Shown one piece after another: positions 7,622 through 15,531 of a stretch of 17,605 nucleotides of DNA. Source of the stretch: an uncultured Pseudorhodobacter sp. (lineage in GTDB: Bacteria; Pseudomonadota; Alphaproteobacteria; Rhodobacterales; Rhodobacteraceae); contig CALEMZ010000236.1 of the NCBI GenBank assembly GCA_937910975.1, positions 1-17,605 of the forward strand, in the 5' to 3' direction. Under the pieces are notes generated by a model. That model was not told the origin of the DNA. It was given only the letters and a program-made list of their open reading frames with translations, and did not search any database. Each line of letters starts with the position of its first letter. Within the stretch, counting starts at the first letter, position 1. The position numbers and the translations under genes were made by a program.

Positions 7622-7660
7622 GTTAGAGCCTCCGGCAGGGATACTTTTCCCGAAAAGAAC
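7622..7660. repeat. Possible Rhodobacterales intergenic repeat motif
   Basis: The segment GCCTCCGGCAGGGATACTTT continuing into CCCGAAAAGAA resembles a G/C-rich-then-T/A-rich motif (GCCTCCGGCGGG followed by an ATTTTT tract and AAAGA) that I recall lying between genes in many Rhodobacterales genomes. There is only one copy in this window, so repetition is from memory and not seen here. Confidence 0.35.
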
Positions 7661-7825
7661 GCGTGAAGAGAGGAAGTATCGCACTCTGGCTTTGTTAATG
7701 GCGTGGATGCCCCCTCCCGACGGCATCCCCGCGCTCCCGATGCCGTATTTTGACATTTATCCGTCGCGCTGCCCGCTCACACCACCCGCGCTGACACGGC
7801 TAGGCTGGTGGAAATCGGAGGTCCC

Positions 7826-9796
7826 ATGGATCAGCACGCCAAGCTCCTTTCCCCTTTGCAACTGCGTGGCCACATCCTGCGCAACCGGATCGTCTTTGGC
7901 GCCCATACCGCGAATATGGCCAGAGATGGCCTGCCCGATGCGCAGTACGGCGCCTATTTGCTGGAACGCGCCAAGGGTGGGGCGGCGATGATCGTAGCCG
8001 AGCCGATGCCGGTTCACCCCAGCGGCGTGCTGACGCGCGGCAATTTCCGCCATTCCACCGATGATGTAATCCCCCATTTCCGCCGCATCACCGAACCCGT
8101 GCGCGATGCTGGTGCTGTGATCTTGCAGCAGCTTTACCATATCGGCGCGCATGGCGATTCTGACCTCAGCTTTGCGCCGCATTGGTCGCCATCCGGTCAT
8201 CCCAGCTATCACGATTCGGACGGCTCTCACGCGGTCACGCAAACCGAGATTGAGGAATTGATCGCAGCCCACATCGCCGCCGCGCGCCGCTGCCGGGATG
8301 CGGGTTTTCAGGGCGTGGAGGTTTGGGCCGCCTATCACTCATTGCTCGATCAGTTCTGGACGCCATGGTCCAATACCCGCACCGATCAATGGGGCGGCAG
8401 TTTGAGCAATCGCACCCGCCTCTCACGCCGCATTATTGCGGGCATCCGCAAAGCCTGTGGCGAGGATTTTATCATTGGCTTGGCGGTTTCCACCTCGGAT
8501 AGCTTTGACGTCCTGCTTTCCACCGAGAGCCTTTGTGAGGTTGTCGCACTGCATGACGCCACAGGCGATATCGATTACGTCACCTGCGGTCACGGCGGGT
8601 ATTTGGATTTCGAACGGTTGATGCCCACGTTTCTCTTTCCCGAAAAGCTGACCGCACCCGTGACGGCGCATCTCAAGGCCGCAGTGACCCATGCCAAAAT
8701 CACGTCCGAGGCGCATATTCGTACGCCGGAAAATGCCGAGGCTGTCATCGCCTCGGGTCAGGCCGATCTGGTGTCCATCGTGCGAGGGCAGATCGCCGAT
8801 CCGCATTTGGCGCGCAAAACCACGGAAGGGCGGGCCGGGGATGTGCGGGGCTGCATTTCATGCAACCAGATGTGCTGGGGGCGGCGCAGCCGGGATTACT
8901 GGATTTCGTGCCTGATCAACCCAAGTGCGGGGCGCGAATGGGAATGGGGCTCAGAACCCTTTGCCAGGGCCGATGCGCCCAAAGACATCCTCGTCATTGG
9001 TGCCGGCCCCGCCGGACTGGAAGCCGCACGGGTGGCGGCAGAACGCGGCCACCGCGTGAAAATCCATGAAGCAAGCGGGCAAATCGGCGGCCAGTTTCGC
9101 CTTGCCGGAATGCAGCCCCGCCGCGCCCAAATCCTCGATTTGATGGATTGGTATGAGCGACAATTCACCAAGCTGGGCGTCGCACTGCACCTCAATTCAT
9201 TCCTAGAGGCGGAAGACCTTCCGCTTGCCGATCACACCATCATCGCCACCGGCTCTCTGCCCGATGAGACAGGCCGCCAGCGCTGGAACCCGGCCCCGGC
9301 ATCACTGCCGGGGTTGGAGAATGGCAATATCTGGTCACCCGAAGCGGTGATGCGCCGCGAGGCTAAGCTGGGCGATACCGTGGTGGTCTATGATGAGGGC
9401 GGTAACTGGCGCGGGGTTGGCACAGCTTGGCATCTGGCCCAGCAGGGCAAGCGCGTGATCGTGGTCACGCCCGATGCCTATATTGGCAAGGAAATCAGTC
9501 GCACCTCTGCCGATATGCCCGCACGACAGCGGCTGGCACGGGCGGGGGCGCGGCTGATTACGGAACATTGCATCACCCGCTGGCACGGCAATGGCATCAC
9601 GATCCGCAGCTTTCTGACGGGAGAGGAGGAAACTATCCCCGCCTCGGCCCTTGTGATGGCTACCACGAACATCGCCTTTGATCCTTTTCCCGAATCCATA
9701 GCGGGTCACAGCCTGCACCGGATCGGCGATTGCGCCGCACCGCGCACCGCCCCTTACGCGTTCCATGAAGGCCGTAAACTGGGTTTGGGGCTGTAA
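7826..9796 (+). CDS. FMN/FAD/4Fe-4S oxidoreductase of the trimethylamine dehydrogenase / N-demethylase type
   Basis: A 656-residue protein starting at the ATG at 7826 (GGAGG four bases upstream; an in-frame GTG at 7808 lacks a site). Residues 1 to about 335 are an old-yellow-enzyme TIM barrel with the class segment LLDQFWTPWSNTRTDQWGGS (173-192). Four cysteines spaced C343-x2-C346-x3-C350-x11-C362 fit the 4Fe-4S site of this class. From 388 comes a dinucleotide-binding half with ILVIGAGPAGLEA (388-400), HEASGQIGGQF and a second VVVYDEGGNWRG fold. 2,4-dienoyl-CoA reductase, trimethylamine dehydrogenase and dimethylglycine or N-methylproline demethylases share this layout. The usual HGYL loop is AYHSLL here, and the DQFWTP stretch is more like the demethylases. 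The aldehyde dehydrogenase upstream could remove an aldehyde product. The exact substrate is unknown. Confidence 0.85.
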   Translation: MDQHAKLLSPLQLRGHILRNRIVFGAHTANMARDGLPDAQYGAYLLERAKGGAAMIVAEPMPVHPSGVLTRGNFRHSTDDVIPHFRRITEPVRDAGAVILQQLYHIGAHGDSDLSFAPHWSPSGHPSYHDSDGSHAVTQTEIEELIAAHIAAARRCRDAGFQGVEVWAAYHSLLDQFWTPWSNTRTDQWGGSLSNRTRLSRRIIAGIRKACGEDFIIGLAVSTSDSFDVLLSTESLCEVVALHDATGDIDYVTCGHGGYLDFERLMPTFLFPEKLTAPVTAHLKAAVTHAKITSEAHIRTPENAEAVIASGQADLVSIVRGQIADPHLARKTTEGRAGDVRGCISCNQMCWGRRSRDYWISCLINPSAGREWEWGSEPFARADAPKDILVIGAGPAGLEAARVAAERGHRVKIHEASGQIGGQFRLAGMQPRRAQILDLMDWYERQFTKLGVALHLNSFLEAEDLPLADHTIIATGSLPDETGRQRWNPAPASLPGLENGNIWSPEAVMRREAKLGDTVVVYDEGGNWRGVGTAWHLAQQGKRVIVVTPDAYIGKEISRTSADMPARQRLARAGARLITEHCITRWHGNGITIRSFLTGEEETIPASALVMATTNIAFDPFPESIAGHSLHRIGDCAAPRTAPYAFHEGRKLGLGL

Positions 9797-9852
9797 TCGG
9801 CCTTTTGCGCGGGGCGGGGTTTCACCCTGATCATGTTTAATACCGTGCGTCG

Positions 9853-10309
9853 GGTTTTGTCGCAAAGTATTGGCGGTTGGGTGAGAGGTCTGGGTTGTGT
9901 TCGTTGGGAGTTTTTGAGTTAGCAGGCAAGCGAGCAACTGAGATACTTGATTTCAAAGGGATCTACTTCCCCAAAAGTGGTGCCAACTTGGCTGGCCTGC
10001 AAAGTCTCAATCTCATCCTCAAATTCACAGGATCTGGCCTGATCATCAGTATCGTTCAATCCAAATACCTCAATAATATTGTTGAACAGGACCACCGCTT
10101 TATCAAAAGGATCACTCGGCCGATGCTAGGCTTCAAGGAATTCAATTCTGCTGCAGCAACGTTAACCGGGATCGAGGTCGCCCGTATGATCCGCAAGAGT
10201 CAGCTGGCCCAATCCGGAAACTCTTCTTTCAAGCAGATCGCGGCCCTCGCAGCATAACCATGTCCAGACCCTGAGCATTTCAGCTTAAGTAAACGTTTGC
10301 GATACAATG
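9853..10309 (+). mobile_element. Degenerate IS6-family insertion sequence remnant
   Basis: The left end GGTTTTGTCGCAAAG (9853-9867) resembles the IS6-family terminal repeat (GGNNCTGTTGCAAA type). At the right, 10295-10309 matches its complement at 10 of 15 positions, including TTTGCGA, so that end is decayed. Between them lie the first few and last about 70 codons of a transposase. Intact elements are roughly 800 bp; this one is about 457 bp, so the catalytic middle is gone. It sits in the space between the plus-strand oxidoreductase and the minus-strand stress-protein gene, interrupting neither. No target duplication was identified. Confidence 0.7.
9943..10257 (+). pseudogene. IS6-family transposase, internally deleted
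   Basis: The single open frame reads an IS6-like N-terminal piece (DFKGIYFPK, from about 9949), about 20 residues without family match, then the family's C-terminal region from about 10045: SKYLNNIVEQDHRFIKR, TRPMLGFKEFNSAAATL and GIEVARMIRKSQL, ending at a TAA at 10255. The Glu of NNIVEQDH is the third residue of the DDE triad; the two Asp residues are missing with the deleted centre. It cannot be an active transposase. The frame across the deletion junction is open, probably by chance. Confidence 0.75.
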
Positions 10310-10540
10310 AGGTGGCGCTGACCCGCGAAAAGCCTGTGGTGATTGCCGTTACGAAACCCTGTCCGTTGCGCTGTGCAGGACTGGCGTGCATGAAGATTGC
10401 CTTGCGCGGCGGGATTACATCCCGCGCCTCTGGCTCACGGAGGAATGAATGCGTGGCACGTTTGGCGCTTCGCCAAATATCCAGGTCAACACTCGCCTTG
10501 CGGCCCGACAGCAGCCGAAGGCGTGCCCGCGCCCTGAGCG

Positions 10541-10996
10541 TCAGGTGATTTTCTCCAGTCGTTCCTTCGACATATTGCCCGGAACAATTGTGATCGGCAC
10601 CGGCAACCCGCCCGAATTGCGGCTTAGCTGGCTGACGAGGGGGCCGGGGCCAGATTTGTCATCACCCGCACCCAGAACCAAAATCCCGATCTCGGGGTCG
10701 TCGCGCACCTGTGCCAGAATCTCGGTCACCGGGTCGCCTTCACGGATCACAAGCTCCGGGTTCACACCCTGCTTGTCGCGCATCCATTTGGCAAAAAACT
10801 CAAAATGCGCCTCGATCCGTTCCCGTGCTTCGGCACGCATCAGGTCAGCCACACCCATCCAATGCTGATACTCTTCGGGCGGGATCACCGACAAAATCTG
10901 CACCCCGGCCCCGGTATGGGCAGCGCGCAGCGCGGCAAAGCGCATCGCGTTTAGACATTCGCGGCTGTCATCCAGCACCACCATAAACTTGCGCAT
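10541..10996 (-). CDS. Universal stress protein (UspA family)
   Basis: A 151-residue single-domain Usp with the usual N-terminal strand MRKFMVVLDDS, a central HxGAGVQILSVIPP strand-loop, and a C-terminal IGILVLGAGDD...LVSQL followed by PVPITIVPG. The ATG at 10996 is preceded by GGGGGA; the longer in-frame start at 11050 adds residues without family resemblance. The nucleotide-binding motif of Usp proteins (G-x2-G-x9-G-S/T) is present only in degenerate form around residues 108-125, so ATP binding is uncertain. Cytoplasmic. It ends a minus-strand series downstream of the aminotransferase (127-base gap), and the IS6 remnant lies beyond its 3' end. The role in stress tolerance comes from the family alone. 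Confidence 0.88.
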   Translation of the reverse strand: MRKFMVVLDDSRECLNAMRFAALRAAHTGAGVQILSVIPPEEYQHWMGVADLMRAEARERIEAHFEFFAKWMRDKQGVNPELVIREGDPVTEILAQVRDDPEIGILVLGAGDDKSGPGPLVSQLSRNSGGLPVPITIVPGNMSKERLEKIT

Positions 10997-11123
10997 TGTA
11001 TCCCCCGGCGTTTCGCCCGGATCATGGCCGATCTGCCCCCCGGCTGGCAAGCCTTACCCTATGGCAAAGTTCAAGCTATCCGCACGCTGCGGACAGGGAC
11101 TGTATCTGATGGCGGCACCCAAT

Positions 11124-11990
11124 TTAGGCCCCAGCGCTAAGCGCCCAATCCCAATACAATTGCCGCGCCCGCCGGGTTACGGGCCCAATCTGATATTGCG
11201 TATCATCAAAGGCCTTTACCGGGGTCACTTTGGCAAAGTTGCCAGACAAGAACACCTCATCAGCGGCGTGGAAGTCTTCAAAGCTCAGCACGGCTTCCAC
11301 CACTTCCACCCCATCGGCGCGCAAGTTGGAGATATGACGCGCGCGGGTGATCCCGGCAAGGAATGTGCCATTACTGATGGGGGTAAAGGCCACGCCATCC
11401 TTCACCATGAACACATTGGCCGTGGCAGTTTCGGCCACATTGCCCATCGCATCAGCGACCAGCGCATTGCCAAAACCCTTGGCCGTGGCCTCGGCCAGCA
11501 TCCGCGCATTATTGGGGTAAAGGCAGCCCGCCTTGGCATTACACACCGAATCTTCCAGCACCGGGCGACGAAACCTTGTGCGGGTCAGGGTGGTGGCAAT
11601 CGTTGGGTCTGGCATCGCGACCTCTTCGAGGCACAGCGCAAAGCCGGTGGAATTGGCTTTTGGCCCCACGCCCAGCTCATTTCCATCCAGCGCCCAATAC
11701 ATCGGGCGCACATAAACCGCTTGACCGGGGCCATAAGCCCGCAGCCCCTCGCGGGCAATCGCCATGATCTCATCATCCGTCATCGTCGGCGTGATCATCA
11801 GCGCCTCGGCTGATCGGTTGGCACGGGCGCAGTGCTTGTCCAGATCAGGGGTCACCCCATCAAAATGCCGCGCGCCATCGAAAATGGTGGAACCGAGCCA
11901 AGACCCATGATCCGCCGCCCGCATAATGGCGACATCGCCATCATGCCATTTGCCCTCAAAAAAAGTGCGTATGTTTTTGCCAAATGCCAT
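11124..11990 (-). CDS. Class IV PLP aminotransferase, branched-chain type
   Basis: A 288-residue fold-type IV aminotransferase. The ATG at 11990 is chosen for AGAGGG seven bases upstream; an in-frame GTG at 12005 would add five residues. Seen in order: GSTIFDGARHFDG (33-45), AVYVRPMYWALDG (91-103), RRPVLEDSV, the PLP-lysine segment NAKAGCLYPNNARM with Lys153, the NVAETATANVFMV stretch with Glu187, and the distal GTFLAGITRARH and LSGNFAKVTPV. IlvE-type enzymes move the amino group between branched-chain amino acids and 2-oxoglutarate, the last step of Val/Leu/Ile synthesis. D-amino acid and R-amine transaminases share the fold, so the substrate is probable, not certain. The Hsp70-like gene is 79 bases upstream on the same strand and a stress-protein gene follows. 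Confidence 0.9.
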   Translation of the reverse strand: MAFGKNIRTFFEGKWHDGDVAIMRAADHGSWLGSTIFDGARHFDGVTPDLDKHCARANRSAEALMITPTMTDDEIMAIAREGLRAYGPGQAVYVRPMYWALDGNELGVGPKANSTGFALCLEEVAMPDPTIATTLTRTRFRRPVLEDSVCNAKAGCLYPNNARMLAEATAKGFGNALVADAMGNVAETATANVFMVKDGVAFTPISNGTFLAGITRARHISNLRADGVEVVEAVLSFEDFHAADEVFLSGNFAKVTPVKAFDDTQYQIGPVTRRARQLYWDWALSAGA

Positions 11991-12069
11991 GGGATGCCCT
12001 CTCACACGAAACAGGTGGAGTTAAACACCCCGCCCGCATATGGTCCAGCCCTTCAATCCTATATTCATG

Positions 12070-13326
12070 TCAGGAAAAACGTCGTGCGGCATCCAGTGCC
12101 AAGCCCGTGCCAACACTGCCCAGCAAATCGCCTGTGGCTATTCTGGCCCCCGGCAAATGGGCGCGCACCAGTCTGTGTAGTACGGGCAGGCTTGATGACC
12201 CCCCGGTCATGAACACGGTGCCAATCTGATCGGCTCGCACCCCCGCCTGCGACAGCACAACCTCCATCGCCTCGGCTATCCGGGACACGGCCTTTTCCAC
12301 CGCTGCCTCAAACATCGCGCGGCTGGCCCCGGCATCCATGCCGATGACGTCGGCGAGGCGGATCGGCGTGGCCAGCGTATCTGTCAGCGCTATCTTCGCC
12401 GTCTCCACCGCCATGGCGATAGAATGGCCGCGCCGCGCTTCGATCACATGGATCAAACGGTCCAGCAAGGCAGGCTCTGCCGCGTCATAGCGGATTTGCT
12501 TCACCTCGGTCAGCGCGCGGCTTGTATAGACAAAGTTGATCCGGTGCCAAGTGGCAAGATCATGGTAATAATGCAAAGGCATCAGCGTTTTACCCTTGTT
12601 GATCATTGAGCCAAGCCCCAGCAAGGGCATCACGGTTGCGAGGCTGAGAAGGCGATCAAAATCGGTGCCGCCAACCCGGATACCATGATTGCCCAAAATA
12701 TCGCGTTCGCGCTCGGCACGGCTGCGGCCTTCAGGCGAAACCCGCAGGATGGAAAAATCCGAGGTGCCACCGCCGATATCGACGATCAGCACCAATTCCT
12801 CTGCCGTCACCGTGGATTCGTAATGCAGCGCCGCCGCGACAGGTTCGAACTGAAACTCCACATGCTCAAACCCGAGGCTGCGGGCGATCGTGGTCAGCAC
12901 ATCTTGCGCCGCGCGGTCGCCTTCCGGGTCGTCATCAACAAAATGCACCGGGCGGCCCAGAACAGCATGGCACGTGCCGGGCTGCGCCGCATCCAGCTTG
13001 GCGCGCATATGGCCAAAGAAGCGGCCCAAAATATCGGTAAAGGCCAATGCGCGGTTGCCCACACGGGTTTTCTCATAGATCAGAGAGGAACCGAGCGTGC
13101 TTTTCAGCCCGCGCATCAACCGCCCATCCTCGCCGCCCACATAGGCCGCAATCGCCGCGCGGCCAAACTCCGGGGGCGCGCCATCGCTTTCCCAAAACAC
13201 CGCCGAAGGCAGGGTAACAGCCGCACCCTCCAAGGGGATCAACCGGGACTGACCGCCTGACATCACTGAAACGGTGGAATTCGACGTTCCGAAATCGATG
13301 CCGCAAACCTGCGTTTGATATGCCAT
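12070..13326 (-). CDS. yegD: Hsp70-family protein, YegD-like, nucleotide-binding domain only
   Basis: A 418-residue protein with the actin/Hsp70 ATPase fold: phosphate-1 motif GIDFGTSNSTVS (9-20), phosphate-2 motif IVDIGGGTSDFSI (181-193) and the adenosine motif VFMTGGSSSLPVL (371-383). It ends shortly after GSVGTGLALDAARRFS, so the substrate-binding domain and lid of DnaK are absent, as in E. coli YegD. The ATG at 13326 has GGGG six bases upstream; an in-frame GTG at 13338 is an alternative. YegD-like proteins have no well-established client or partner; a chaperone-like role is only inferred from the fold. The gene sits 66 bases downstream of the VOC gene and 79 bases upstream of the aminotransferase on the same strand, spacing compatible with one operon. 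Confidence 0.9.
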   Translation of the reverse strand: MAYQTQVCGIDFGTSNSTVSVMSGGQSRLIPLEGAAVTLPSAVFWESDGAPPEFGRAAIAAYVGGEDGRLMRGLKSTLGSSLIYEKTRVGNRALAFTDILGRFFGHMRAKLDAAQPGTCHAVLGRPVHFVDDDPEGDRAAQDVLTTIARSLGFEHVEFQFEPVAAALHYESTVTAEELVLIVDIGGGTSDFSILRVSPEGRSRAERERDILGNHGIRVGGTDFDRLLSLATVMPLLGLGSMINKGKTLMPLHYYHDLATWHRINFVYTSRALTEVKQIRYDAAEPALLDRLIHVIEARRGHSIAMAVETAKIALTDTLATPIRLADVIGMDAGASRAMFEAAVEKAVSRIAEAMEVVLSQAGVRADQIGTVFMTGGSSSLPVLHRLVRAHLPGARIATGDLLGSVGTGLALDAARRFS

Positions 13327-13392
13327 TGGGTGCCCCACCGCGTGAATGGAAAGGCAGGGGGTTTAGGGGGTCCGTGTGGCGCTGTAAAGCCG

Positions 13393-13896
13393 CTAACCCG
13401 CCTCGGCCAGCAACGCCGATATATCAAGCCGTTTGCTGTACATCGCCAAATGTCCTTGCGCATCGCGCGGCCAGTCGGCCTGCGGGCGGTCGCGGTAAAG
13501 CTCCACCCCGTTGCCATCGGGATCCCGCAGATAAAGCGCCTCTGACACGCCATGATCGGACGCACCATCCAGATCAATACCCGCTGCCAACACCCGTTTA
13601 AGCGCGGCCCCAAGACTCGCTCGGTTGGGGAATAGAATAGCGGTGTGATACAGCCCCGTGTGGCCCGGCGGCGGCGCCCCTGCACCTTTGCTTTCCCATG
13701 TGTTCAAGCCGATATGGTGATGATAGCCCCCCGCCCCCAGAAACGCCGCCTGATCGCCCATACGCTGCTGCACCTCAAACCCAAGGACGCCGTGGTAAAA
13801 GCCCAGTGCGCGGTCCAGGTCGGCGACTTTCAGATGGACATGGCCGATGGTCGTTGTGGCGGGCAGCATTTCGGTGGATATTTCTGCATTTGTCAT
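13393..13896 (-). CDS. VOC-family metalloprotein (glyoxalase/extradiol dioxygenase type, CatE-like)
   Basis: A 167-residue protein starting at an ATG with AGGAG seven bases upstream. It shows the two paired beta-alpha-beta-beta-beta modules of the VOC fold: IGHVHLKVADLDRALGFY (17-34) and GLYHTAILFPNRASL (81-95), with a LRDPDGNGVELYRD strand (123-136). Metal ligands expected in the family are at His19, His84 and Glu132, so an active mononuclear metal site is plausible. The sequence resembles CatE-type catechol 2,3-dioxygenase-like proteins more than glyoxalase I, but single-module relatives are often mis-annotated and the substrate is unknown. A HHHIGL segment (59-64) adds further histidines. 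It is the first gene of the apparent VOC-Hsp70-aminotransferase-Usp run. Confidence 0.88.
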   Translation of the reverse strand: MTNAEISTEMLPATTTIGHVHLKVADLDRALGFYHGVLGFEVQQRMGDQAAFLGAGGYHHHIGLNTWESKGAGAPPPGHTGLYHTAILFPNRASLGAALKRVLAAGIDLDGASDHGVSEALYLRDPDGNGVELYRDRPQADWPRDAQGHLAMYSKRLDISALLAEAG

Positions 13897-13996
13897 CTCG
13901 TCACTCCTGATCTGCCAAGCAGCATATGGTCAGCGCCACCTGCAATAAAGCCTCCGCAGCGCACAGGGATCATGCGGAAATGCACGTATTGTAATT

Positions 13997-14034
13997 AAAA
14001 AAAACGCCCTTTCCCTCGGGTTTGGGAAAGAGCG
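13997..14034 (-). terminator. Strong Rho-independent terminator
   Basis: On the minus strand CGCTCTTTCCC pairs over 11 positions (one G-U) with GGGAAAGGGCG around an 8-base loop, followed by eight T. It could end the trpS message, about 350 bases past its stop, or a separate small RNA encoded in 14000-14310. Confidence 0.9.
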
Positions 14035-14310
14035 TGAGAATCTGGTAAGCCTTCTCGGCAAGATAGCCGGCACTTGGGACGCTACAACAAAGGCCTAACC
14101 CAACATTCCAGCGGCTCACGGCTCGCATATGGGAGATGCTGCTAACCACAGAAACGCTTTGCAGCCTGGTTATAACTGGCAGCTAACTCAGGGTGAAATA
14201 CCCCCGGACCCAAGAACAGATCCGAGGGAAATAACTAAAGCCAGCTCTACCTGCTTACGTAGGGGGGGACCGAACTGACACGGCCAAAAAAATCTGCCGC
14301 AAGAAAACTT
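14000..14310 (-). ncRNA. Candidate structured non-coding RNA, family unknown
   Basis: Reading minus between trpS and the terminator, several long-range pairings are visible by eye. TTCTTGCGGCAGAT (14305-14292) can pair with ATCTTGCCGAGAA (14064-14052) with a small bulge. AGCTGGC (14246-14240) pairs with GCCAGTT (14180-14174). Within that arm lies an 8-bp hairpin, CCCTCGGA / TCCGGGGG (14228-14201). Further inside, GCT..CAAAG and CTTTG..AGC can pair. The layout, two arms inside a closing stem and then a terminator, is what a stable RNA gene would show. A weak promoter, TTGTCA-N17-CATATC, may lie at about 14350-14322. It is not tmRNA, RNase P or SRP RNA by motif; 6S RNA is not excluded. It might also be only a long trpS 3' untranslated region. 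Confidence 0.4.
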
Positions 14311-14387
14311 TATCAGGCCACGATATGTTGCGCTGTTACCTCGGTGACAACCGGGTTGAATTTAGCGGCATTACTTCGCCGATTTTG

Positions 14388-15443
14388 TCAAATCACGCGC
14401 GAACGGATCATCCCTACGATATCATAAACCTCGTCGACAATCGGGCGGGCAATTGCATCGGCGCGCGCGGCCCCTTCGCCCAAAATCCGGTCTATTTCGG
14501 CCACATCCTGCATCAGCCGGTTCATCTCTGTCGTGATCGGACTCATTACCGACACGGCCAGATCGGCCAGCGCGGGTTTGAAGCTGCCAAACGGCGCTCC
14601 GCCATGATCGCGGATCACCTCTTCTGCCGTCATGCCCGCCAAAGCGGCATAGATATTCACCAGATTGCGCGCCTCGGGCCGGTCCTTAAGCCCTTCCAGA
14701 TCGCTGGGCAAAGGCTCCGGGTCGGTCTTGGCTTTGCGAATCTTCTTGGCAATCGTGTCGGCGTCATCGGTCAGGTTGATGCGGCTTTGGTCCGACGGAT
14801 CAGATTTTGACATCTTTTTCGTCCCATCCCGCAAGCTCATCACCCGCGTCGCGGCACCCTCAATCAGCGGCTCGGTCATCGGGAAAAACGCCACCCCGAA
14901 ATCATTGTTGAACTTGGCGGCGATGTCACGGCACAGCTCCAGATGCTGCTTCTGGTCTTCCCCCACCGGTACATGCGTCGCCTTATAAGCCAGAATATCG
15001 GCGGCCATAAGTGCTGGGTAAGCAAACAAGCCAAGGCTCACATTCTCAGAGTTTTTGCCCGCTTTATCCTTGAACTGCGTCATCCTGCTCATCCAACCCA
15101 TGCGCGCCACACAGTTGAAAATCCAAGCCAATTCAGCATGCGCCGTCACCTGAGACTGGTTGAACAGAATGGAGCGCACAGGGTCGATCCCCGCAGCAAT
15201 AAACCCCGCCGCCGCTTCGCGCGTTTGCTGGCGCAGCTTGGCCGGGTCTTGCCAGACGGTAATCGCATGCATGTCTACGAGGCAGTAAACCGTCTCAATC
15301 CCTTCATTCTGCTTTTCCACGAAACGCTTCAGCGCCCCGAGGTAATTGCCAAGGGTCAACCCGCCCGAAGGCTGAATGCCCGAAAAGATGCGTGGCTTAA
15401 AAGCTGTCTGGCTGGACTGAGGCGTTTGGACCGGCTCGGCCAT
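14388..15443 (-). CDS. trpS: Tryptophanyl-tRNA synthetase
   Basis: A 351-residue class I aminoacyl-tRNA synthetase that charges tRNA-Trp. The N-terminus has RIFSGIQPSGGLTLGNYLGA, whose TLGN (30-33) is the HIGH-equivalent, and the KMSKS loop is complete at KKMSKSDPSD (209-218). LVDMHAIT (55-62), LGLFAYPALMAADIL (137-151) and VGEDQKQHLEL (160-170) are further family hallmarks around the tryptophan pocket. The ATG at 15443 follows GGAGT at about six bases. The length is slightly longer than the usual 330-340 because of a short N-terminal extension, commonly seen in alphaproteobacteria. It is divergent from the rhomboid-like gene (88-base gap), and a non-coding stretch with a terminator follows. 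Confidence 0.97.
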   Translation of the reverse strand: MAEPVQTPQSSQTAFKPRIFSGIQPSGGLTLGNYLGALKRFVEKQNEGIETVYCLVDMHAITVWQDPAKLRQQTREAAAGFIAAGIDPVRSILFNQSQVTAHAELAWIFNCVARMGWMSRMTQFKDKAGKNSENVSLGLFAYPALMAADILAYKATHVPVGEDQKQHLELCRDIAAKFNNDFGVAFFPMTEPLIEGAATRVMSLRDGTKKMSKSDPSDQSRINLTDDADTIAKKIRKAKTDPEPLPSDLEGLKDRPEARNLVNIYAALAGMTAEEVIRDHGGAPFGSFKPALADLAVSVMSPITTEMNRLMQDVAEIDRILGEGAARADAIARPIVDEVYDIVGMIRSRVI

Positions 15444-15531
15444 GGGAATACTCCATCTGGAAACTGCGCTGCATTCCGCTTACCCTTGCCGCAAAGGGGC
15501 GTCAATCAACTGCCCCAAAGCCAGAGGCCTC

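Larger units (their letters stand above)
13897..14387. other. Non-coding region between the VOC gene and trpS
   Basis: These 491 bases contain no credible protein gene. The part next to the VOC gene (13897-13996) is its presumed promoter. The rest holds a minus-strand terminator and the segments proposed as a structured RNA. A tmRNA tag (Ala-Asn-Asp-Asn), an RNase P core and an SRP motif were looked for on both strands and not found. Confidence 0.6.

Noticed and set aside
10297..10548. 83-codon plus-strand frame downstream of the IS6 remnant
   Set aside because: Very Arg-rich, no ribosome site, overlaps the end of the stress-protein gene and resembles no known family.
10989..11813. 274-codon plus-strand frame opposite the aminotransferase
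   Set aside because: It is antisense to a complete class IV aminotransferase and shows no recognisable domain.
14000..14310. tmRNA (two-piece alphaproteobacterial form), RNase P RNA or SRP RNA
   Set aside because: No Ala-Asn-Asp-Asn tag coding sequence, no GAGGAAAGTCC core and no GGTCAGGTCCGGAAGGAAGC-type motif appears on either strand.
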